The translations under genes were made by a program, and so were the position numbers. A stretch of DNA of 64,000 bases from an uncultured Kineothrix sp. (GTDB lineage: Bacteria > Bacillota > Clostridia > Lachnospirales > Lachnospiraceae), in assembly GCA_910588855.1 (NCBI GenBank), contig CAJUSR010000013.1:1-64000 (forward strand), written 5' to 3'. The notes beneath the pieces were generated by a model. It had not been told where the DNA came from. It searched no databases and saw only the letters and a program-made list of their open reading frames with translations. Below, piece after piece: positions 54,879 through 63,398 of the stretch (positions are counted from its first letter, which is position 1; the number at the start of each line of letters is the position of its first letter).

Positions 54879-55802
54879 TTAGTTGCAATAGCTGTTTCTA
54901 TATTTTTCCGCAATAAAATACGCTAACTTTTCATGTGGATGAAAATATTTTTCCCAAACGTCCAAAAACCCTTTTTTTGATAGCCCTTCCTTCTGTGACT
55001 GCTTTATGATTTCCGAAAAGCTTTTCACCATTTTTATAATTTCTTCTTTGCTCAAATCCCCGCTGTTAGCCAAAAAATCATAGCTGATGCATATTTCATC
55101 CCCACAAAATATATCGTCGATAAAGCGATATGCTATTTTCCAATTTTCCGCATCTAAAGAACACAATTTTCTAATGGAAATATACTTCTCAATATATCTC
55201 AAATAACTTTTTCTGCAAGTTTCGTTTTCCAATTCATTTAAAAGTATTTCTAACTGCTCTAACTGTTCCTTCCTAATCAAATCTTCTACTTTTTCAAAAA
55301 ATGTGTCCGCCTCCGGCATCTCATCCCTTTGCCCGTTTTCATAAAACAGGAAACATCTGCGGGGAAATTCTACATCCCAGTCTTCGCCCAGCCTTTCTTT
55401 CAACCCCACAAGTGCATTACGGCAGCCCGTGAGTTCAACCGTTTCCGTTTCGTTTATCTGTATCAGCTTTAAATCCTTTTTATCTTTTAATACCAGATTC
55501 ATTTCCGTATACAAATGGGCAACGGAAGTCAAAGAATACATAACATATTTATCCTTTTTTTCTATAGATAACAATTCCACCTCGCATTTTTTCATCCTTT
55601 GAAGGATATTACTCAATGCGCTGGAAGTAAGGTTCATCCTCTCCGCAATTTCCTTGTTTGTCATCGTATGGTCTAAAAGCAAAAGCATAATGCGTGCCAT
55701 TTGCCTGGTAATAAATCGGCGGATTGTATTCTGGACTTCGGAATCCAACGCCAAATGATTCACTTTTTCCCCATTTATATTCTCCACAACATAATCCGGC
55801 AT
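54879..55802 (-). CDS. Winged-helix transcriptional regulator coupled to the peptidase operon
   Basis: The 307-residue protein has an N-terminal winged helix of ArsR/MarR style (RIMLLLLDHTMTNKEIAERM, then LTSSALSNILQRMKKCEVEL and a wing KKDKYVMYSLTSV) and a C-terminal helical domain of unknown fold. The ATG at 55802 has AAAGGAGG seven bases upstream. Its stop is 17 bases before the start of the M60 gene, so it leads this operon and probably controls it. Confidence 0.8.
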   Translation of the reverse strand: MPDYVVENINGEKVNHLALDSEVQNTIRRFITRQMARIMLLLLDHTMTNKEIAERMNLTSSALSNILQRMKKCEVELLSIEKKDKYVMYSLTSVAHLYTEMNLVLKDKKDLKLIQINETETVELTGCRNALVGLKERLGEDWDVEFPRRCFLFYENGQRDEMPEADTFFEKVEDLIRKEQLEQLEILLNELENETCRKSYLRYIEKYISIRKLCSLDAENWKIAYRFIDDIFCGDEICISYDFLANSGDLSKEEIIKMVKSFSEIIKQSQKEGLSKKGFLDVWEKYFHPHEKLAYFIAEKYRNSYCN

Positions 55803-56085
55803 TGCAGTCCTCCTTTCCGGGCACTCACCGCCATCCAATAACCAACGGCTTTACACTGTCCATCACACAATTTATGCGGCACTAAGCCAATGTTACAATG
55901 GTGTAAGTAATGTTATCACAATATAACTCATTTTTCAATAATAATATATAACACTTCCCCTTTTTCTATCTCATTCTGTATTATACGACTTATTTTATTT
56001 ATATTTACTCACATTTATACTTTTATTCAGTCTGTCCGGTGGCTTTGATTGAAAATTTTACAAAAGATATTGAAACTGATACTTA

Positions 56086-56490
56086 TTGATGGGGCTTGAT
56101 GAAAAATTCAAGACTATGATAGGGGAACAACTGGATATTCAAGGGAAACTGAAACCCGTTGAACGGCGGTTAGGCACTCTGAAAAAGCACTTAGAGCAAG
56201 CCGACATTTATTTCAAGTGTAAGGGAAAGAAGCCGCTGACCGAAGCCGAGCAAATCTTATTCACAACGGCGAAAGATTATCTCAAAGGCGTGATGAACGG
56301 CAAGACCACAATCCCGACAAAGGCATGGAAAACAGAGTATACCAAGCTGACCGCCGAGAGGAAAACACTCAATCAGAGGTATCTTGCATTGAAAGAGGAA
56401 GTGAAAGAAGCCGAGAAAATCAGAAAGAGCGTTTGCAGTATCTTGCGGCAGGAACAGCAACCCCACAGAAAGCAGGATATGGAACGATAA
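56086..56490 (+). pseudogene. C-terminal remnant of a mobilisation relaxase
   Basis: The 134-residue frame is Lys/Glu-rich coiled coil (KPLTEAEQILFTTAKDYLKG, then KLTAERKTLNQRYLALKEEV and SILRQEQQ), the usual C-terminus of MobA/Rlx-type relaxases on integrative elements of Clostridia. The nuclease domain is missing. No ribosome binding site is visible before the ATG. It marks the scar of a lost element. Confidence 0.6.
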
Positions 56491-56568
56491 CAGACAGAGT
56501 GGCGGGATAGTCAAGGCATATTGCCGCCGCCCTGTTTTAAGTCTTGAATTAACCCGATAAATACAAAA

Positions 56569-57189
56569 TTATTTACTGAATCTAATAACAAGAGTTTCTT
56601 GCAATGGATACTGAAAAATTTCGTTTCCCCACGGCATTTCTACACTCAACATTCCATCTGCTATATCAGTAAACAAAAATGTACCAACATCTGTTTTTTC
56701 TTCTTTCCAATCATCAGAGGGATAAACGAGAATTGTGTGCCTATCCAGATTCAAGGTTTCAAGATTAAGCAGATTTAATTCTCCAAATGTGTAATACATA
56801 TCCCCGCTTTCGTCAGTTTTCGCATCTTCTATATACCATGAACCTATACGAAAAGTCTGAATCAAAATTTTTTCGTTATCTGCAAAACCGTAGTTGGCAT
56901 CTTCTCCATAAAAATAATCAGAATCATACAAAAATTTGAACTGATTATTCACAATTTCAAGTAATACAAACCCTTCTTCACTCTCACCCGAAAAGTAAGA
57001 AAAAATCACATATCTTTCAGACGGTGATAGCAATAATGAACCACCACCATAACCACCAGAATGATATGGGAATTGAAATATATCTTTTGTTCCATCATTT
57101 GAGATTAAAGACAATGAAATGTCATCCTCATCCTGTAGAATAATTTTGCTTCCGTCTGCTAAAGTCACAAGATTTACTAAATCCTCCAT
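56569..57189 (-). CDS. Hypothetical protein, probably acquired
   Basis: The 206-residue protein (DLVNLVTLADGSKIILQDED at the start, many acidic and aromatic residues, LLLSPSERYVIFSYFSGESE) looks like a beta-rich cytoplasmic protein and has no recognised domain. GGAGG lies upstream of the ATG and a good promoter precedes it. It lies next to the relaxase remnant and is noticeably AT-rich compared with it, so transfer is likely. An immunity-type role is only a guess. Confidence 0.7.
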   Translation of the reverse strand: MEDLVNLVTLADGSKIILQDEDDISLSLISNDGTKDIFQFPYHSGGYGGGSLLLSPSERYVIFSYFSGESEEGFVLLEIVNNQFKFLYDSDYFYGEDANYGFADNEKILIQTFRIGSWYIEDAKTDESGDMYYTFGELNLLNLETLNLDRHTILVYPSDDWKEEKTDVGTFLFTDIADGMLSVEMPWGNEIFQYPLQETLVIRFSK

Positions 57190-57235
57190 AAAGGATATAC
57201 CTCCAATCCCGATTTGTTATTAGTATGCCGACCCA

Positions 57236-57264
57236 AGTATAGCACATCTCTCCGCTGAAAACAA
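57236..57264 (-). promoter_or_regulatory. Promoter of the acquired gene
   Basis: On the minus strand -35 TTGTTT (57259-57264), a 17-base spacer and -10 TATACT (57236-57241) lie 47 bases upstream of the start at 57189. Confidence 0.65.
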
Positions 57265-57480
57265 TCTCCGTTCTACGTCCGTTCCGACTATCCAGACGGT
57301 CAAAGGATGATTAGTATTTTCGCAAAGAGCGCGAAAAATCTCCACTCTTAAACCCTTGACTGTCTGGATTTTTGCCGTTGCCATTTCCCCGCCGCGCTGA
57401 AAAGTTTGTGTCAATAACTCAAAAAAGCACTTGACGAAACGCTTCATGCGCCGTATAGCGGTATATTGTATATTTCCCCT
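57265..57480 (-). other. Relic of a mobile-element coding stretch
   Basis: The minus-strand frame reads MATAKIQTVKGLRVEIFRAL and then TNHPLTVWIVGTDVERRLFS, which looks like a real protein fragment fused to the promoter of the next gene. I do not recognise it. It probably came with the relaxase remnant. Confidence 0.35.
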
Positions 57481-57482
57481 AC

Positions 57483-57640
57483 GCTGGGAACTGCATATAC
57501 GCACGGAGCTGCATATATGCATGGAGCTTCGTATGCGTAGGGAGCTGCATATACGCACGGAACTTCACATATGCACGGGGCTGCACATATACATAGGGCT
57601 GTACATATACATGAACTGCACATATGCATGGGGCTGCACA
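57483..57640. repeat. 18-bp minisatellite, about nine units
   Basis: Units such as GGAGCTGCATATACGCAC vary mainly at a few positions and contain the palindromic core GCATATGC or similar. One unit is 17 bp. The last unit runs into the terminator at 57641. Confidence 0.8.
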
Positions 57641-57683
57641 TAAAAAAGGTAGCTGGTTTTCCGTTAAGATAACCGCTACCTAA
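57641..57683 (-). terminator. Terminator of the DeoR gene
   Basis: GGTAGC and GCTACC, with inner GGTTAT/AACC pairing, are followed on the minus strand by TTTTTTATG, about 30 bases past the DeoR stop. Confidence 0.75.
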
Positions 57684-57711
57684 AAGAAACAATATTACAT
57701 TTTTACAGGAA

Positions 57712-58488
57712 TCAATCACCCTTTTCTTCCCATACACACTTCACATCATGTTTCGCAAACAGCTCCAGCCATTTTTCTTCCGGCTCTTCGTCTGTTACAA
57801 TCATAGAAATATTTTCCAGCCCGCCAATGCTGGTAAAAGCAGTATAACCGAATTTTGAACTGTCTACGGCCAAAATGCTGCAGTTCGCACGCTCTAACAT
57901 CGTCTTCTTATTCCGTGCATGCAGCTCGTTGGAATCCGTAATGCCGTTTTCCATGTCAAAACCCTTACAGGAAATAATCGTTTTATCCACATAATAAGAA
58001 CGGAGCATCTGGTCAGTCTGGGGACCCACTAACGCCAAAGAACCTTCCATTGCCAATCCTCCCGTGGAAAGCACCCTCCAATCCTGTGTATCGAAAAGCT
58101 CAATAATAATTTCTATGGAATTTGTGATAATTGTCAGATTCTTTTTTTCTTCCTTTAAAACCTTGGCAATAAATACTGCGGTGGAACTGGAATCCAGAAT
58201 AAGGCTCTCCCCGTCTTTTACCATGCTATTGATAATATCCGCAATCTTTTGCTTCCCAACTACATTGGTATTTTTACGGACATTAAAAGGCATATCAATA
58301 TTGATATTCTCATTCAGGACAGCGCCGCCATAACTTTTGATAACATATCCGTCCTTTTCCAGCTTTTCCAAATCCCTTCTTATTGTCTCTTCCGTAACAC
58401 CATAAGTTTTGCTTAATTCACTGACAACAACCCTTTTCTCTTTCTGCAATTTCTCCAGTATTTCATTCCGTCTTTCGATTGCCAGCAT
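57712..58488 (-). CDS. DeoR-family sugar regulator
   Basis: The 258-residue protein has the DeoR HTH (EKLQKEKRVVVSELSKTYGV, then EETIRRDLEKLEKDGYVIKS) and a C-terminal sugar-phosphate sensor domain (SLILDSSSTAVFIAKVLKEE, later SCKGFDMENGITDSN). The ATG at 58488 follows AAGGAGG. It lies downstream of the microcompartment operon on the same strand and is a good candidate repressor responding to a fucose-derived phosphate. Confidence 0.92.
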   Translation of the reverse strand: MLAIERRNEILEKLQKEKRVVVSELSKTYGVTEETIRRDLEKLEKDGYVIKSYGGAVLNENINIDMPFNVRKNTNVVGKQKIADIINSMVKDGESLILDSSSTAVFIAKVLKEEKKNLTIITNSIEIIIELFDTQDWRVLSTGGLAMEGSLALVGPQTDQMLRSYYVDKTIISCKGFDMENGITDSNELHARNKKTMLERANCSILAVDSSKFGYTAFTSIGGLENISMIVTDEEPEEKWLELFAKHDVKCVWEEKGD

Positions 58489-58540
58489 ATATCGGTCTCC
58501 TCCTTGTTGCAATTATTATAAATATTTGCCACCCCAACCA

Positions 58541-58680
58541 AAGTTGGTTTTGAGCAACTATAACTGATTTTAAGCAGCCACTGTTGGCTTTAAGCAACCA
58601 CTGTTGGCTTTAAGCAACCGCTGTTGGCTTTAAGCAACATTAGTTGCTTTTAAGCACAATGTTAGTCTTAAACGGCCAAA
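58541..58680. repeat. 20-bp tandem repeats upstream of the DeoR gene
   Basis: Six or so units such as GCAACCACTGTTGGCTTTAA follow each other with an exact period of 20 bp. Each holds the small dyad CAAC-GTTG. A period near two helical turns, just upstream of a DeoR gene, would suit an operator array. Confidence 0.75.
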
Positions 58681-58899
58681 GCTGATTCCAGACAACTGAA
58701 ACAGCTAAAGCTGGCTTTCACCTGCCACTTGGCTCTCTGCCTGCGGGAATCAAGCCCGGTAAAGTAAAACCATGTCGCTGCTGCCGACATGATTTTACTT
58801 TGCTGGGCTTGACAGGATATCCGGCTCCATTGAATTTTATGGGAGATATTGCCGGAATATCCTAACAGCCGAAACTTTTAGCGCCCGAATCCCATTACT
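58681..58899. other. Intergenic region with long hairpin at the end of the microcompartment operon
   Basis: CAAGCCC-GTAAAGTAAAA-CATGTCG pairs with CGACATG-TTTACTTT-GGGCTTG (about 58750-58812), a long imperfect stem without a T run. It may stabilise or end the BMC transcript. Near 58873 CTTTTAGCGCCCGAATCCC is a diverged repeat A tip. Confidence 0.45.
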
Positions 58900-59448
58900 T
58901 TACAAGATTGCGCGGCGTATTTTTTCATCCGGATGGGCAATGACCGTTGAATCCAGATACATGCCGTCCGCCCCGATTTCTTTTTTCGCCTTTTCGATAG
59001 CAGCATTTACGGCTGCCACTTCCCCGGTCAGCATCATGTAGGATTTTCCGCACATCCCTCTGGCAATACGCAGTTCAATCAATGTTACAATCGCAGTCTT
59101 TGCCGCAATATCCGCTGCCACAATAATAGAAGCCGCATCGTAGGTTTCCAATATGCCAAGGGCACTGACTCCCTCCACTTCCGTTGCCCCGTAAATGGCG
59201 GGGAATATGGAATCATGGGGATTCCCAAGTACAAAACTGTTAATCAGATGCATTCCGTAATTTGTCTTTGCCGTATCCACTGCCGCCTTCACCGCACTCA
59301 AATCGCCGCTGATAACCGCAATATATTTGCCCGGGCATACCGTCTGCGCTTCTATTATATCCACTTCCGAGGTTTTTACCATCGCATCCGCTGCCGTAAC
59401 CCCCGCAGAAACTGTTTTGTATTCTACCATTCCGATTGCCTTGCTCAT
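58900..59448 (-). CDS. pduT: BMC-T tandem shell protein, PduT-like
   Basis: The 182-residue protein has two BMC domains in tandem (VEYKTVSAGVTAADAMVKTS and ALGILETYDAASIIVAADIA), as in trimeric shell proteins. Cys38 in QTVCPGKYIAV matches the Cys that holds a 4Fe-4S cluster at the pore of PduT. With PduS encoded just upstream it would carry electrons across the shell. It is the last gene of the BMC operon. Confidence 0.9.
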   Translation of the reverse strand: MSKAIGMVEYKTVSAGVTAADAMVKTSEVDIIEAQTVCPGKYIAVISGDLSAVKAAVDTAKTNYGMHLINSFVLGNPHDSIFPAIYGATEVEGVSALGILETYDAASIIVAADIAAKTAIVTLIELRIARGMCGKSYMMLTGEVAAVNAAIEKAKKEIGADGMYLDSTVIAHPDEKIRRAIL

Positions 59449-59464
59449 ATTATGTACAACCTTC

Positions 59465-60799
59465 CTACTTTTGAATTATAACGTATTTGCCGGTTACTTC
59501 CACTACTTTTCCGCTGATAGAAGCGTGGACTGCCACACTTAACCCATCCGCTGGCTTTGCTGCCATTTGCCCTTGCTCCACCGTATCCCCTTCTTTTACA
59601 ACCGGGATTGCCGGTGCGCCGATGTGCTGGCTGCACATAAGTTTCACTTTTTTGATTTCCCCCGACAGTTCCGTAATCGGCGCCGGTTTATCATATTTTG
59701 CCAAATCCAGCCTTGCCATCAGGCGTTCCATAGGAGCCCGCCTAAACTGCCTTTCTTCCGCCACAGGCGCTGCTTCCACCTTTGGCGTTTTTACCCCATG
59801 CGCCCTTAGCCCGGTTTTATAATCCGCTATCAGGGAGCGGGGCGAAAGCCCCTGCATACAAGAATAATTCTCGCACAGCCCGCAAGAGGAGCAAAACATA
59901 GTGTTCAAAAAAATATCCGCATCTTGTATGTCTTTGCAGGTTGCCGCCCGCATGAACTTATGCGGCTCTATCGGATGCCCCAGCAAATGCCTTGGGCATA
60001 AATCCGTACACATCGTGCATTGGCAACATGCCGCCGCGGCACGTTTCAAATCAATGGAAGATTTCCTTCTCTTTTTTTGTATCAATAAATGTTCTTCCGG
60101 CAATACCAATACCGCATTGGTAGTTTTTGTTACCGGCAAAGCCCCGTTTCCTTCAAATCCCATCATCGGACCGCCGATAAAATAGATTGGGTTCTTAACA
60201 GTCGTTCCCCCAGCCTGCCTGACCGCTTCCTCAATCGTACATCCCAAGGGCAGCCTTACCGTAACAGGGTTCTTCACTTCGCCCACAATAGATACCAGCT
60301 TATCCTCCACCGGACGTCCCAGCGTTACGGCACGGTACACATTGTACACCGTCTCCACATTGAATACTGCTACGCCGCTTTCTATCGGAAGACCGCCGGG
60401 CGGAACTACCTTTCCTGTCACTTCATAAATCAATACCACTTCGTCCCCTGCAGGATATACCTCGTCCAAAAGCCCGAGTCTTATCCCCGGATATTCCCCA
60501 ATGCAGTCAAGCAACGCAGTTATCGTCTTCTTATACGCTTTCTTTATCCCGATAACGGCCTCCTTCGCCCCCACACATTGTGCTATCATATGAAAAGTCC
60601 TCACGATTTCATATGCATTCTGCTCCAGAAGCTGCCGATGCAATTTTAAAAGCGGCTCGCATTCCGCACAATTCATGATTATGGTATCCGCCCTTTTATC
60701 CAGCTTGGCATAGGTTGGAAAACCGGCGCCTCCGGCGCCTACGATGCCGTTCTGCCGCAATATGCCGCTTAATTCTTCTATGCCGATGTTCTTGCTCAT
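59465..60799 (-). CDS. pduS: PduS-like flavo-iron-sulfur reductase (RnfC family)
   Basis: The 444-residue protein begins SKNIGIEELSGILRQNGIVG and has the Rnf/Nqo1 flavin fold (GAGGAGFPTYAKLD), two 4Fe-4S clusters (CCQCTMCTDLCP and CSSCGLCENYSC), and a C-terminal barrel-sandwich domain. In propanediol microcompartments PduS passes electrons for cofactor recycling. The ATG at 60799 is chosen as the family start; an ATG four codons earlier is possible. Confidence 0.9.
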   Translation of the reverse strand: MSKNIGIEELSGILRQNGIVGAGGAGFPTYAKLDKRADTIIMNCAECEPLLKLHRQLLEQNAYEIVRTFHMIAQCVGAKEAVIGIKKAYKKTITALLDCIGEYPGIRLGLLDEVYPAGDEVVLIYEVTGKVVPPGGLPIESGVAVFNVETVYNVYRAVTLGRPVEDKLVSIVGEVKNPVTVRLPLGCTIEEAVRQAGGTTVKNPIYFIGGPMMGFEGNGALPVTKTTNAVLVLPEEHLLIQKKRRKSSIDLKRAAAACCQCTMCTDLCPRHLLGHPIEPHKFMRAATCKDIQDADIFLNTMFCSSCGLCENYSCMQGLSPRSLIADYKTGLRAHGVKTPKVEAAPVAEERQFRRAPMERLMARLDLAKYDKPAPITELSGEIKKVKLMCSQHIGAPAIPVVKEGDTVEQGQMAAKPADGLSVAVHASISGKVVEVTGKYVIIQK

Positions 60800-60907
60800 G
60801 CTTACCCACATCCCTTTCAAAATCCGGTTATGTCCGGCTCTTTCCATCCGGCAGCTCCGCCGCCAAAACAGGACTGCCAATCCACACAGAATTACCGTCT
60901 GTGAAGT

Positions 60908-61180
60908 TTACTCCTGCATCCATTGCCTTCCGTCATCAATAATACCTACAATCGCCGCATCTATCGGCGCATTTTCCACATCACATCCGATTCTTGCCGC
61001 GCTCCCCGTAGCAATCAATACACATTCACCGATTCCCGCACCGATATTGTCAATGGCAATCATCTGGTTTCTGCCGTTGCTCATTTTTTCCGCCAGTTCA
61101 ACAACCATGAATTTATTTCCGATTAATTTTTCACTTTTCCTTGTGGAAACTACGCTTCCTACTACTTTACCTATGAGCAT
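60908..61180 (-). CDS. eutN: EutN/CcmL pentameric shell vertex protein (BMC-P)
   Basis: The 90-residue protein starts MLIGKVVGSVVSTRKSEKL and has IAIDNIGAGIGECVLIATGS, the EutN/CcmL pattern. It caps the vertices of the shell. The start at 61180 is taken from family length; the upstream ATG at 61192 is too close to AAAGG to be favoured. Confidence 0.92.
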   Translation of the reverse strand: MLIGKVVGSVVSTRKSEKLIGNKFMVVELAEKMSNGRNQMIAIDNIGAGIGECVLIATGSAARIGCDVENAPIDAAIVGIIDDGRQWMQE

Positions 61181-61236
61181 ATGTATAACCATGCCTTTCT
61201 GCAATCCGTGCGTTTCCTGTCCGCCTCTTTGTTTTG

Positions 61237-61899
61237 TTAATTGTTGATAATCCTTACGGTATCCCCTGTCGCAATTTTTGCCGCATTGGCTTCATCCGTA
61301 TCGATATGCATTTCCAGCGTAAAGCTTTCATCTACCCTGACTTGCACATTATTAAATACGGTGCCTCTTTCATTGTCCGCTTTTACGGATACGATATCTC
61401 CGTCATGTGCCCCCGCTGCCATAGCATCCTTCGGCGACATATGGATATGCCTTTTGGCAACAATGCATCCTTCTTTCAGGTACAACGCCCCTTTTGGCCC
61501 GACTAAAGCAATCGGTGCGCTGCCGGCCACATTGCCGGACTCCCTGATAGGCGCTTTCACCCCTAATTTAATGGCATCGGTAGAAGAGATTTCCACTTGG
61601 GATTTGCTCCTTACCGGGCCAAGTATCCTTACGTTTTCTATCGCTCTAAGCTTCAAACCGACAATCGTTACCAGCTCATTGGATGCAAACTGCCCGCCCA
61701 TCAGCTCTTTTTTCTTCGTCAAATGATAGCCTTCTCCAAAAAGGACTTCCACATGTTCCTGTGTCAAATGCACATGTCTTGCGGATACGCCTACCGGAAC
61801 CATATACCCCTTGCCCGTATCCTGCTTCTGATTCATTGCTTCCATTACCATCCTGGCAATCAGCTCTACCTGGCCATCAGCCATACTATTTTTATCCAT
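61237..61899 (-). CDS. pduL: Phosphate propanoyltransferase
   Basis: The 220-residue protein has the two zinc-binding motifs of PduL, VSARHVHLTQEHVE and AKRHIHMSPKDA, and turns propanoyl-CoA into propanoyl phosphate. Residues about 6-22 (MADGQVELIARMVMEAM) form an amphipathic helix, the usual encapsulation peptide. It lies between EutN and the BMC-H genes in the operon. Confidence 0.94.
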   Translation of the reverse strand: MDKNSMADGQVELIARMVMEAMNQKQDTGKGYMVPVGVSARHVHLTQEHVEVLFGEGYHLTKKKELMGGQFASNELVTIVGLKLRAIENVRILGPVRSKSQVEISSTDAIKLGVKAPIRESGNVAGSAPIALVGPKGALYLKEGCIVAKRHIHMSPKDAMAAGAHDGDIVSVKADNERGTVFNNVQVRVDESFTLEMHIDTDEANAAKIATGDTVRIINN

Positions 61900-61970
61900 A
61901 CTCCGTTTCCTCCAGAATCCTTAAAAGATTGAAGGGCGGGCATGGCCCGCCCCATCTTCACTGCAACTTC

Positions 61971-62384
61971 TTATTTCAAAACGGGAAGAATCTTCTCAAC
62001 ATCCGTATGTGGTCTCGGGATTACGTGTGTAGCCACTAATTCCCCAAGCCTTGATGCACTTGCGCTGCCGGCTTCCACCGCAGCGTTTACTGCCCCTACA
62101 TCGCCGCGTACCATAACGCTTACCAGACCGGAACCGATTTTCTCTGTTCCAACTAATGTTACGTTTGCTGCCTTTAACATTGCATCCGCTGCTTCAATTG
62201 ATGCTACCAGACCTCTTGTTTCTACCATACCTAATGCTTCCTGTGCCATCCTTTTTTCCTCCTTTGGCTCTGCTTTAACTGTTTCAGCTTTTATTGTTTC
62301 TGTTTTCACTGTTTCTGCTTTTTTTACTTTATTTTCTACGGCTTTCGCCGGAGTTTTTCTTGCCGCGTTTTTCTCTTCCGCCAT
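61971..62384 (-). CDS. BMC-H shell protein with Lys/Glu-rich N-terminal extension and an internal start
   Basis: The 137-residue frame has a 45-residue extension (KAETVKTETIKAETVKAE repeats) before a normal BMC-H domain (ALGMVETRGLVASIEAADAM to HVIPRPHTDVEKILP). At Met46 (62249) the DNA reads AAAGGAGGAAAAAAGGATG, a perfect ribosome binding site and start, so a 92-residue standard PduA/PduJ form is likely made from the same gene. The upstream ATG also has GGAG before it. Two protein forms from one gene would allow mixed hexamers. Confidence 0.85.
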   Translation of the reverse strand: MAEEKNAARKTPAKAVENKVKKAETVKTETIKAETVKAEPKEEKRMAQEALGMVETRGLVASIEAADAMLKAANVTLVGTEKIGSGLVSVMVRGDVGAVNAAVEAGSASASRLGELVATHVIPRPHTDVEKILPVLK

Positions 62385-62387
62385 ATG

Positions 62388-62705
62388 CTACTCCATTTCG
62401 TCGTTCCAGGCCGTTGATATATTTGTCAGCCGGCTGGCGCTCTTTTTCACCAATTTAATGATTTCTTCATGGGGATTGGCAATTACCACTGTAGCTGCCG
62501 GCTTTTTGATTGCGTTTTGTGCAGCAACTTCTATCGCCTGTTTCACATCCGATACGCTTCCCCGTATGATAATCGTAACCAGCCTGCCGCCCAGCTTTTT
62601 CTCCCATGTGATAAATTCCACATCTGCCGTTTTGCACATGATATCGAGAGCATCTATCGCTGCCGTCGTACTTGGAATCTCAAAGAACCCATATGCATTT
62701 CCCAT
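62388..62705 (-). CDS. BMC-H-domain shell protein
   Basis: The 105-residue protein (AYGFFEIPSTTAAIDALDIM, then GRLVTIIIRGSVSDVKQAIE and a C-terminal tail) has the BMC fold but lacks the usual GMVETRG start, so it is a divergent shell subunit. It ends three bases before the long BMC-H start at 62384. Confidence 0.85.
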   Translation of the reverse strand: MGNAYGFFEIPSTTAAIDALDIMCKTADVEFITWEKKLGGRLVTIIIRGSVSDVKQAIEVAAQNAIKKPAATVVIANPHEEIIKLVKKSASRLTNISTAWNDEME

Positions 62706-62730
62706 GATTCTTTCACCCTTTGCCTTTCCC

Positions 62731-63006
62731 TTAAATCAGCGGTAAAATCTTTTCTACATCGCTGTGAGGTCTCGGTATTACATGAGTAGCTACTAATTCA
62801 CCAAGGCTTGCCGCCCTGACACTTCCTGCTTCTACTGCCGCTTTTACTGCGCCTACATCGCCGCGTACCATTACCGTTACCAGCCCGGAACCAATTTTTT
62901 CCGTTCCAATCAATGTTACTTCCGCTGCCTTTATCATTGCATCCGATGCTTCAATGGCTGCCGTAAGGCCTCTTGTCTCTATCATACCCAAAGCCAACTG
63001 TGTCAT
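62731..63006 (-). CDS. BMC-H shell protein, PduA/PduJ type
   Basis: The 91-residue protein (TQLALGMIETRGLTAAIEAS to HVIPRPHSDVEKILPLI) is a standard hexameric shell subunit and a close paralogue of the gene at 61971. The ATG at 63006 has AGGAGG eight bases upstream; the longer frame lacks one. Confidence 0.92.
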   Translation of the reverse strand: MTQLALGMIETRGLTAAIEASDAMIKAAEVTLIGTEKIGSGLVTVMVRGDVGAVKAAVEAGSVRAASLGELVATHVIPRPHSDVEKILPLI

Positions 63007-63068
63007 CTTCCTATCCTCCTGCTGCATGCTTTGCATGTTATGCCCCGCATGTTTCTTTCCTTTTTTTA

Positions 63069-63383
63069 TTATACCTTATCCATACCGCTAAGTCTAAGCA
63101 TTTTTTCCGTATCCGTTTCAGGACTTGCGATTTCGTGGGTCGCTACCACTCCGGCCAGTTCTTCAGCTCTTTGCTTTGCCGCCGCTACGGCTGCCCTTAC
63201 ATCCGATATGGAACCGCGGAATTTTATCATTACGATAAGCGGCACTGGGAGTGCATCCGCATTGGCCGGTTTATTCTTATCGAAATTCTCAATCGTTACA
63301 TTGGCTGCTTTACACCCTGCATCCGCTGCAGCAAATGCTGTGGCAAGCCCAAAGACTTCTATAATCCCTACTGCTTCTCCCAT
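63069..63383 (-). CDS. BMC-H-domain shell protein, divergent
   Basis: The 104-residue protein begins GEAVGIIEVFGLATAFAAAD and ends HEIASPETDTEKMLRLSGMD. It has the BMC fold with an insertion (about 35-48) and is probably a minor shell subunit. It follows the Zn-alcohol dehydrogenase in the operon. Confidence 0.88.
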   Translation of the reverse strand: MGEAVGIIEVFGLATAFAAADAGCKAANVTIENFDKNKPANADALPVPLIVMIKFRGSISDVRAAVAAAKQRAEELAGVVATHEIASPETDTEKMLRLSGMDKV

Positions 63384-63398
63384 ACCTTAACTCCACTT

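Noticed and set aside
54278..54916. 212-residue Pro/Val-rich plus-strand frame
   Set aside because: It is the antisense of the in-frame 39-bp repeats of the M60 gene.
56325..57558. Short frames overlapping the relaxase remnant and minisatellite (56325-56510, 57220-57558)
   Set aside because: The first is a shadow of the remnant frame; the second is mostly the 18-bp repeat read as a peptide, with only its distal half looking protein-like.
57483..58680. Possible CRISPR arrays (18-bp and 20-bp repeats)
   Set aside because: Repeats are head-to-tail without spacers, too short, and no cas gene is present.
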